A DNA stretch of 64,000 bases from Ulva prolifera (Eukaryota; Chlorophyta; Ulvophyceae; Ulvales; Ulvaceae). Position numbers and translations under genes: made by a program. The notes under the pieces were generated by a model. It worked only from the letters and a program-made list of their open reading frames with translations. It did not search any database and was not told the DNA's origin. The stretch covers positions 4,184,430 to 4,248,429 of the forward strand of contig CM041204.1 of the NCBI GenBank assembly GCA_023078555.1. Reading direction: 5' to 3'. Shown here in pieces: positions 55,226 through 64,000 of the stretch; within the stretch, counting starts at the first letter, position 1, and every line of letters starts with the position of its first letter.

Positions 55226-57438
55226 GTACGGCTGCAGGCGAGCTTAAGCTTGGCATGCTTGCCCGCGCCAGCGCTGGGCCGATTCGGGAAGACAGAATTC
55301 CACGCGTGCGTTTACTATACTTTCCTGGCGGTTACTTCTTCCTTGCGCTCAATCGTGTTGCAAGCACAGATTCGGGGAGGCAGATATAGCACCGCCGTGA
55401 CCACGCACAACGTAAAAACGCCAACGCCACCGCGACCGGTGGGTGCCATCCAGCGCATGCGGCACCGCGTACAGCGAGACCAACGCCACACACCCCACAC
55501 CCGCGCGCGTGGGTGAGTGCGTGAGTGTGGATGAATCTGCACGCATGCGGGTGGCATGGCTGGGCCATCTTTCTGTGCCCGGAAGCTGTGGTAGGGTTCT
55601 GCGTGGTGCAGCGTCCGCTGTGACTTGTGGCTTTGGTGTGCTTGTACGTTGCCCTGTCGGTGCTACGAACCTCATCGGACAGCACCGCGTGAGCCCCATC
55701 AAGACTGCCCTGCCCGTGCACGCATGCATGCGGCGTGCCATGGGCGGGGCAGCAGCTAGCACACACCTGGTGGTCACCAACCACGGCGCGGCAGAGTATT
55801 GTGGGAAGGTCGCGCAACGCGTCCTCAAGAAACAGCCGTCTGGAGTCAGCCGCCGCCCCTGCAGCCACGTCAGCAAGCCTGTTGACTCAACAGTATCGAC
55901 AAGCGCTAATGCAGCCGGGCCGACGCGCCCATACTATAGGATATACCGTAGTATCTCTGAGGCGACTGGGGGACTGCTTGCAAGGTGGATGCCCCGACGC
56001 AGGTGCGGCAGTACGTGCCATGCTTGCGCCGGTCGGCTGCCCCTGCAGCTGCGCCAGCTCGAAGCGCCGCGGTACGGCCCTTCGAGCCCGCCAGGAGGTT
56101 CGTGGCACAGGCGTTGTCGATCGCCGGCGCTCCTGAATCACCTTCGCTCCTGGGCAGAACGTGCTCAATTGTGCTACTGTATCTGTGGCAGGGGTTTGGC
56201 ACCGGGGCAGCTTGTACACATGAACGGAGAACGCACGGCTAAGAAAGGTGCTCAGAACACGCTGTCGCCGACTGGAAAACAGTGATGAGAGTAGCATCAG
56301 CAAGCCTTTTGTGAAGCGCCAGGGTGCTGTTACGTCGCTGTGCGAAAGGGCCCCTCCCTCTGAGCATCGCCGTTGTTTGGGAGCGCAGACTCGCCAGTGC
56401 AGTCTTGGTGCGCCCAAGGACACACACCCCCGCGGCCGCCCACGACAAATGCAATCATCCTGGTCACGTCAGTATCACTAGCGACTACATCCACTTGTGT
56501 TGTATTTCAGAGGTCGCATAAGGTTTGAGTTGATCTTTGCGTCATGATCTCAGCTTCAATTGAAGTTGTTGCAACAACTTGCACCTTGTGACGCCGTGTG
56601 TGCAAGCTGTAGCGTGACCACTGCCAGCAGCTGCCCCCCCTTCGTCCTTCATCGCACACAGGCAGACTGAGCACTACGCAGGACCACCTCCGCACGGACA
56701 GTACCCACATGGGCGGCACCACAGAGGATGCATGTGCAGCCGTTCGGCCTCCACGGTCGGAGGTGTCTCGAATATGTACTTTAGGCAGGCTGCGGTCGTG
56801 CTGCCCAGGCTCTTAGCAGGCTCGCTAGCGCTGGACCATCTACGGCAAAAGCGCCCAGGCCCGTGTCTCGTACTCACCGGTGGTCACTGTCTCGGCAGCC
56901 CCTCCATGCTGCTGATGTATCTGCCGCCCGGAATGTGTTGACAGGCAGATCGGCGTCAACTTCTGATGAGGATATGCTATATATATAATGCGCATGGGCA
57001 TGGTTAGGCACGTCCCGCCGGAAGTGGTCTTGCTGTTCTTCGGACGCGATCCTGCCGGACTGAGTTGTGAGTGCGGTTGTAGTGTGTGTTGCGTGGGTGT
57101 CTGGGTTTGTGCTTGATCTGCTTGCTTCTTTCGCGGTGCTGACCGCCTCGCCGCATTTATCCTTGTAACGCTGGGAGATGCTGCACCGCGTCGGTGCTCC
57201 ACATGCAGCTCAGCATCCATCCAGCGCATGAGTACACGGTTGAGAACCCCCTCGCTGAGGCTGCACTGATCTGTCCTTGGCGCGCGGTGTCGGCTGTGTG
57301 CAGCAGCGGTGGCTGTCTGGGCATATGAGGCGGCAGAGGCCAGGCACCTCCGCGGAGGCCGGGGTCGCTGACACCTTGCCACTGCAATCATGGACAGCTA
57401 CATGATGGACAGAGGTATGTCCAATGAGTTGAGGACGG

Positions 57439-57446
57439 TATAAAAG
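57439..57446 (+). promoter_or_regulatory. TATA box of the 57,525 gene
   Basis: TATAAAAG, 79 bases before the ATG. It is followed within 3 bases by the perfect 14-base palindrome agcccctaggggct (57,449-57,462), near the expected transcription start. Confidence 0.55.
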
Positions 57447-57524
57447 CTAGCCCCTAGGGGCTCCTTTTCAGGAAGTCGTGGGCTACATTCTGCATACGCC
57501 TTGCAAGAATCGGAACGGCTGTGC

Positions 57525-58515
57525 ATGACCACCTCGCTCAGCACAAGAGGATGCCCTGTGAGTTGCATGTGGTTGTCTGAAGGGGTTTCCAGGTGGTCAG
57601 CCCCTTCGGCATATGTGGTCCTGTGCCTTCGGAGTGGTCGATATCCTCTGAAGGATACGGCTCAGTGCATGCTGATCTGCTTTACTGTACATGCTGCACA
57701 AGTGCATGCTAGCCAACATCATGTGCCTAACTCTAGCAGCCGGTGTGTGTCAAGTTGCCACTGTCAATACATCCTGCGTGCACCTGGCGCCCTGTCATAT
57801 CATACCATCATCTACCGAATCATAGCACACCATCGAACGGGGGCATTCAGCTCTCACCCCAGGTGCTCACAGCACGAGCCTTCGGTGCCACCCCCCTAAG
57901 TCAAATAACGTGGGACAACCCTCTGTCCGATCTCGGCCCCCACAGGCCGCCACCTCACAAGCCGCCACGTCAGCTGGGCTTAGGGACGCAGGCACACACA
58001 TGCCCAAGTTCCGGAAAAAAAATATCTACTGACTCTGTTTTGACCCACCCCGTCTCCAGCTGAGGCCGCCGCTGCGCTCCGTGACGCGCTTCACCCCGCG
58101 CCAGCCCCAACAACAACACCAGGCCCTCCCCACACCCCTCCCCCCCACTCAAGGCTACATCGCTGGACTCCATATGCGCCCTGAGTACCTACCAAAAGTG
58201 TACGTGGCCACTGCGCGGGCGCGATACATGTCTGAAACCTTTGAACCGGTCCGACCGGGCGCGCTTGCAGCCCTCTCATATCGCACCGCGAGTACGTACG
58301 TTTGTGGGTTTCTTGTGTGCTGACTACGTCAAGATCTGTGCTGAGCAGCGTGAGATCACTGCCGTCAGTACGCCGCCCGCCAAGTCGCAGCCAAGCAGGG
58401 GCACCACCATATTCCCGAAACGCATGAGTTCGGCCAAAAGGCTCTGAAAAGCATGGCTGCGACGACGGCCGCCGCCACGCCGGCGCCCCTGCGATGCTGG
58501 TGCCCGGCAGGCTGA
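57525..58515 (+). CDS. Small spliced gene, about 141 aa, unrecognised
   Basis: Exons 57525-57557 (MTTSLSTRGCP), 58060-58291 and 58355-58515, with GTGAGT and GTACGT donors and matching phase. Exon 2 begins LRPPLRSVTRFTPRQPQQQH and then reads GYIAGLHMRPEYLPKVYVAT and MSETFEPVRPG. Exon 3 reads HCRQYAARQVAAKQGHHHIP and ends RCWCPAG. The first intron is long (502 bases) and contains a dispersed repeat copy, so a further exon could be hidden. The acceptor of exon 3 (GTGAG) is weak. No domain is recognised. Confidence 0.45.
57607..57690 (+). repeat. Dispersed 80-bp repeat, diverged copy 3
   Basis: Shares cggcatatgtggtcc, aggatacggctcagt and ctttactgtac in the same order with the copies at 40,127 and 55,144, but the middle has changed. 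It lies in intron 1 of the 57,525 gene. Confidence 0.6.
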
Positions 58516-59119
58516 TCACCGCGGAGTTACCACATGGTTACCAAGCCTCCTGAAGACACCCCTTCCCCCTGCCACTTCAGCCTCAACACCGCCCCTGCAG
58601 GCGCTGTGGCCTCTTCTGGCCACATCTGTGCCGCTGCTCCATACAGAACTACTGCTGCCTTCTACTTCTCACAGCCGTGTTGCGGTTGGTGAGGTGCAGC
58701 TTCGTGGAAACAAACCCCCCCCCCCCCCCCGCCTCCGCCGCTGCCTCCCAACAATCACAGCGGCAGCCAGTTGTGCTCGTCCGAGCCTCGCTTAGTGGCT
58801 AGGGTCCACAACCCAGCAACATCGCCAGCTACCCGGAAGCAGCACCCAACTGCCATATAGCCCGACATCATGCATGGAGGGCCAAACAGGCTTCGTCACG
58901 CTCCATCATATCTTCATCATGGTACTGCTATTGGTGCGCACATCCGCCCAAACGCCTACTACGGATTGTAGGTCACGTGTCTCAACGAAAACAGCCGCAG
59001 CTGCGGCACAGCAGGTGCGCAGTTGCCACGCGGCTCCCGATACACACATGCCGCCTCCTACCGGCAGGACCAGCTGCAGATTTCGCTGCAGAGCCCGGTG
59101 CGTCGGCCGCACATGCATG
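58516..59119. other. Convergent spacer
   Basis: 3' regions of the 57,525 gene and of the minus-strand gene ending at 59,120. It contains a C-rich homopolymer tract at about 58,712-58,729. No exon seen. Confidence 0.4.
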
Positions 59120-62100
59120 TCACTGAAGCATGCCCGCGCCTCGGCTGAGCTCAAACGGGCACGTAGTGTCATGCGTGAAGCTGCCGAGCAGCTCCCGGCA
59201 GCGGATCTCACACGCCGCAAGGTGCGCCAGTCGCAGCCAGTCCACTGCCGGCACACCGCCGCACCCCGCGCAGCCGGGCACGCCAGGGTTCCCCGGCAGC
59301 AGGTACGCAAGACGCTGCTGCTCTGGTGTCAGGACCCGGCCCGGGAGGGCGAGTGTGCCGACTGCGTCGGCAATCAGCGCCGCGTCCTGCACCTGCACTG
59401 CGCGCAGCCTGCGGCTCGCGCGCTGCATGGTTCCGCCCGCGCCGCTCCCGGAGCACGCCGCGGCGACAGCGGCGCAGCAAAGCGCGCACGGCGCCCCCAG
59501 GCGGCACGCCGCACATCCACTCCCCCGTTCCAGCTCTGCCCACTGTGCCTGGGCACCACCGCTGTGCAGCCCCGGCGCCGCCGCTGCACGGCCATGGGCG
59601 CCTGTCGCCGCTGCGGCTTCAGCGATCAGCGCATTCCATTCCGCATCGTCCGCGGACGCCGGAGCTGCTGCGGTGGCGCCGTGCCGAGGCACGGGCCCCC
59701 ATGCAGGCTGCCATGCATAGTCCGCACCTGCAGAGCTCCAGGCCCATGCATTGGCTGCGGCAACCTGCAGCGCCGGGGCGCCGGGAGGCAGCCGTCCGCG
59801 GCTGCCCCGCGCGATGGGCCCCGGCGGCGCGGCGAGCGGCGCGGCGGGGGGTGGTTCGGCGGCCGCCGAGACGAGGAACTTGATCCGGAGGACTGTGGGG
59901 ACGTCCTGATCTAGGCTATTCAGCGCCGCAACGGCGGCCTCCAGGCGGCGGCTGAGTCGGGACCGAGCCGCCGTCCACTGCCGCATCAGCGCCGCGAGGA
60001 GGTGGAGCTGGGAGTCCGAGAGGCCGAGGTGGGGGAATATGTAGGTTGTGATGTCCTCGAGCTGCACACAGGTCGAGTGTACAGTAACATGAATCTGGAT
60101 GCACTTAGCCGTGTCCCCTAGAATATCGACAACTCCGGTGAGCCACACATGCCATATTACAAGCCTTGTTGCAAGGGTTACAAGGACAGTGTTACAAGGA
60201 CAAAGTCCGGGGCAGGTAGCACTGCCAGGCAATCGTGCAGGAGCGGACACACCAACATCACCGCCAACAGTGGATGCTGCATGAGTGCATCAGGTGACAT
60301 CACGTTGAGCGTCAGGGTAGATCACATAGATTGCGTCCCAGTTTCTGCGCTTGGTTTCCGTGGCGGTGGATGATATGTGAGTGCTCTGATTGAGGAGCGT
60401 TTGTGGTAGCGTGCCCGGGGCAACCGTGTCGGGTGGTCGCCCGGAGGTTGCGTTGTCTTCCAGCTCATCATCTGGAGTGTGAGTTGGTGGTGGCTCCTTG
60501 CGTGGATGCCGGTTGTTATTGTGTGTTGGTGGACTTGAGTATGTGCTCTGCCATACACTGGCCGAGATCTTGTACATTGATACACATCGTTTCCACGCTC
60601 GATTCTGGGACCACGCAACCCTGATGTACGTTGCAGTGGCACAATGCTGAGATGAGCTCTCAGAGGCACGAATGGTTACGTTGCATGCGGTCACGTGTGA
60701 ATGCAAGTGAGAATGTGTGTGCGGTCCTTGTATGAGAAGCTGTGTGATCGATCGTACGAGCAGATGAGTGCACGAGCGGTGGACGAGGCCCTCGCATGAA
60801 ACCGCTAGCGCCTAAACGCCTAACGAACAAATCGACAGCTTTCGCGCATGCATTCAGCTCTACGAGAGCTGCATGCGGCCAGCGATCGGCGGCTCGGGAT
60901 CTGCATTTTGAGCGGCCGGGTGGCTCGCGCGATGCTGTGGGTCACGCCCAGAGTGGAGCCGCACATGGGCCATCTCCTGGACCTGCTGCCAGCCTTCCTG
61001 GAGGCCCATCTGCGGCGCCGAGGCTGCCGGGGCCAGCTGCAGGCGCTCCAGCCGCAGCAGTCCGAGGGTCGCGATGAGCTCGTCTGCCGCGTGCTGCAGA
61101 GCCACAGCATCCAGGGGTTGCACAATCCCCGGATGCTGTGCTGTGTGCGCCTCTCCCACCTGTAGCCACGCAGGCGTGACTCCCCGCAGTTGCGCGGCCA
61201 TGCGCTGCGGCGGATGCACTTACGTAGCACAGGGGTGGGGCTTGTCGGAGGATTGCGCAGACGCCGCCGGCACGCCGTGCGCATGGTGCGTGCGCCGCTC
61301 TGAAGCATGCATCTAACGTGCGGGCTGCGGCTCAGACAAGGACCGGCCTGATGACCTCATGCGGGGTGCATGGATGTGATGGCCACAGACATTCAGTGGC
61401 CACGGCTGGCTACGTCTAGGCAAGCACGACAAGTAAGAGCATGTGTCCAGTGGCGGAAGGGGGGTGGATGCATCGAGGAGGGTAGGCACGCACCTCAGCC
61501 ACCTGACACCGGAGGACGGCAAGAAAGTGCGGGGTCAAAAGGCAGCGCAGGCAGCGGGCGTGCCCGGCGCTGCGCATGCTGTGCTCTGCGGGTGACAGCT
61601 CCGGCGCACCGTGCACATGCTGCTCATGCATTCCACATGCTGAGCTGGCTCTGAGGTCTGCATGTGCTCCTTGCTGGCGGGGGCTGATCATATGCTGCAG
61701 AGGGTAAGAGCTCTGGGGCATGTTGTGGCCGTCAGGGAATGTCCAGGGGACCTGCTCCCCCGGATCACCGATGTGCATGGCTGCAGGGGGCGGCCACAGA
61801 TCGTCCCAGGCGGCGGCCGGCCTCGGGCGCGGGGAACTGGCAATGTCGCACGGCGGGCAGCGAGGGCATGGTGGGGCCAGACGCACGTCCACAAACTCCT
61901 CGCACGCCTGTAGCCACCGCACCGGCGGCAGCATGGCGCGGAACGCATGGCAGGCCCAGTCTGCCGCCGCGGCCGCGGCGGCGGCCGCCGGCGCCAGGTT
62001 ACCCATGCCTGCAGCGCACTGCAGCTGCGCGGCCGCGGCGGGCGGCGGGAAGCGGCCACGGGCATGATCGATGCGCCGCTGGAGGGCGGCCGCGATGCCG

Positions 62101-64000
62101 GGGGCCTCTGAGGGAAGCACGCAAGGGAGACCTGCATGCACGTCGGCGTGGTGTGGTGTTTTTTTGTAGCGATCTTGCAGGGGTGACGCGCGCTGCGGAT
62201 GCTGTGCGCGCTCACCGATGCAGCAGATGGAGAGCCAGGTGTCGGACATGCGCGCAGAATGAATGCCTGGCGGCCGCATTGCGGTGGCACGCGCGGACTG
62301 TCGCGCTGCTGTGGTGCAACACACCAATCTACCCGTCAAGTCTCCTCCTGGTGGCTATCAGACGCAGTCGCATCCCTGCAGGTGAGGTGACTGCTGCCCA
62401 CAGGGTGCCGCACAGGGGTGCTCGTATCCGGCAGTCCCTCCGCAGGCCACAGGCAATGTACGCACTAAGACTACCGATTCTCAGGCTTTCGCCAGTTTGT
62501 GTCAGGAGCAGACGTGTGCATGAGCCATGCATGCATGGCTTGTATGCACGCGGCTGCACTGAGGCTGTGTGGCCTGGGCGCTCGCACTTGACAATGTCGG
62601 CGCCACGGGCAGCCCCGCCGTCAGGAAGGCAGAATGCATGTCATTGACGAGGTCGATGATTGCACGGGACAGCCGGGACGCCTCGTCACGCAGCGGCAGT
62701 GCGACCGAGAGCTTCACGCCCTCCGCCGCGTTGTACGGCATCTGCAGCAGCCATTGCGCCGTGTCCACAGGTGCGCCCTCGGCGCTCTCGGCATGCAATC
62801 GCCGCCCCTGAAGCCACACGGACAGCGGCTGCAGCGGCGGCGCCGACGTCGCAGCGGCTGTGCGCTGGGTGCACGCACTGAGGTTGTGCGCGCGAGCCAG
62901 CACGTGCGCCGCCGTGAGCACCATGGAGACCGGCTGCGCCAGGTTCCGCGGCGCATCGGCAGCAGCCTGGCTACCATCGGCTGGTCTCTGCGCTGGATCT
63001 GCAGGGCCACAGCTGCATGTGCAGGTGCATGTGCAGCATGTGCAGTTGGGGCGCAGAGCACTGTCCGGGCGGTCACCATGAAATCGAGTCTGCATCGATC
63101 GACACAATTGTGGGGCGATCCTGAGCACTTGCGCTGCGTGAAAGAATTTGCAGGCGTACATACAGAAGCAAGCAGAAGCGGGCAGTTTGTTGATGCGCAC
63201 GATTCAGTGGCTGCAAAGGAGACATGCATGCAGCATCTGCGTGGCAAATCAGGGTCCCTGTGATCGTTTGTGACACAACGGCATGCAGACACAAGCCTCA
63301 GCCGACATGAGCCGGACAGGGCCCTCAGCGGCGTACCACATCATTGCGCGCTTGTATCGCGCAGTCGAAAGAATGCGTAAGTGGTACAGCCAGCTGCCGC
63401 CTAGGCCACACAGCAGGGGGGACACCCGACCTAGGAACGTGCCTGGCAACAACCGGACACTGCCTACGAGTGGGCTGCTGGCGTAAGGGTGCAGCCCCAC
63501 AGGAGACGGGGCTTCAGGGGGGGGGGCCGTCTGCAGGGGAGTCGACTTCGCCGAGGGGGTGCTCAGGCTGCGCCGCTCCCGCATGCATGAGATGATCCCC
63601 TCCAGGGCGGCCCCGATGCGGCCGTGCAGGCGGCTGTTGTCCTGGCACGCCGTCATGAGCCGCGCCCGTGCGGCCGCCAGCCGCCCGAGGGTCGTGGCGA
63701 CAGAGTCCTGGAGGTGCGAGCACTCCGCCTGCACAGCACGTGCAGCATGCACAGCACGATTTGCACGCACCTCCAAAGTGTCCCGGGCGCGTGGCTGCAA
63801 GGACGCTCTTGGAGAGACGGGCCTGTGCACCAGGCCTGTGGCTGGAGGGGAAAAGTGGCAGAGGTGGAGCTGTGCAATGGGCGTGTGCAGCAGCTGCGCG
63901 GTCAGGGCAGCGGTGAGGCGTGTCGGCGTGAGCGGCACCCGGCGTCACCACTGGGCAACGCAGTCTCTGTGTTGGACTTCTCACGCCGTTACTCTAGTAG
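59120..64000 (-). CDS. Large unrecognised protein with coiled-coil segments (5' end outside window)
   Basis: Exons: one ending at 63771 (start beyond or near the edge), then 63728-63431, 62998-62588, 62107-61503, 61204-60965 and 60061-59120; the last five sum to 832 codons in phase. A coiled-coil-like stretch follows the first joint (ECSHLQDSVATTLGRLAAAR then LMTACQDNSRLHGRIGAAL). Exon 3 has helices (ASRLSRAIIDLVNDMHSAFL). The last exon starts LEDITTYIFPHLGLSDSQLH, continues as an Arg/Leu-rich helix, and is then Ala/Gly-rich with several Cys pairs. The pattern recalls algal bZIP-type regulators, whose basic region would lie right of the window, but no basic region is visible, so this is speculation. 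Confidence 0.5.

Larger units (their letters stand above)
52907..57438. other. Gene-poor 4.5 kb
   Basis: No gene is firmly supported. Plus-strand frames at 53,860-54,291, 54,553-55,050 and 55,443-56,285 are long but match nothing and have no clear splice partners. A minus-strand stretch at 55,858-55,767 (RRLFLEDALRDLPTILC, then GTGTGT donor) looks like a possible isolated exon. One dispersed repeat copy (55,144-55,225) and a short tandem repeat (53,720-53,765) lie here. Confidence 0.45.

Noticed and set aside
53860-56285. Three plus-strand frames of 140-280 codons as genes
   Set aside because: No domain, promoter or consistent splicing; composition is like the surrounding non-coding DNA.
59130-59914. 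Plus-strand 346-codon frame starting at 58,874
   Set aside because: Antisense to the in-phase last exon of the minus-strand gene and rich in Arg/Cys/Pro, typical of an antisense shadow.
59120-64000. bZIP transcription factor call
   Set aside because: A coiled coil and similar composition are visible but no basic region lies in the window, so the name is not supported.

Overview
The window looks like nuclear DNA of a GC-rich unicellular green alga (chlorophyte, possibly trebouxiophyte-like). The evidence is many short GT-AG introns with consistent phase, a plant-type FRO ferric reductase, an AP2-domain transcription factor with poly-Gln tracts, TGTAA words 70-170 bases after several stops (the usual chlorophyte poly(A) signal), and very frequent TGCATG words near 3' splice sites. 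No bacterial operons, rRNA, tRNA, CRISPR or virus-like element was recognised. All calls come from reading the sequence; splice models were accepted only where signals and reading phase agreed.

Left part (1-26,828). A large, recent tandem duplication dominates. Positions 1-12,055 recur at about 15,750-25,544 with only a few differences per kilobase. Each unit carries, on the minus strand, a repeat-rich protein (gene B) and an unrecognised five-exon protein (gene A), and on the plus strand a cyclin K/T-like gene. The right breakpoint falls inside a cyclin intron. The second cyclin (23,427-26,828) is therefore whole, while the first (9,939-11,954) has lost its last helix and tail. Between the units lie a small basic protein gene (gene C) and the 3' half of gene B.

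Middle part (27,971-43,218). A 16-exon ferric-chelate reductase gene (FRO family, minus strand) ends tail-to-tail with the cyclin. A gene-poor stretch of about 5 kb follows. Then come a tiny POLD4-like gene (DNA polymerase delta small subunit, minus) and a divergent plus-strand gene of unknown function.

Right part (44,455-64,000). An AP2 transcription factor (minus) and a Ulp1-type SUMO protease (plus) are divergently arranged around a 1.3-kb spacer. Then come a gene-poor 4.5 kb with dispersed repeats, a small TATA-driven plus-strand gene, and a long minus-strand gene of unknown function that runs off the right edge.

The genes do not form a pathway; this is ordinary algal gene neighbourhood structure. 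The most unusual features are the fresh duplication with its truncated cyclin, the variable 38-residue repeats of gene B, a possible phase-neutral cassette exon inside the AP2 domain, and an intron with complementary poly-C and poly-G tracts.
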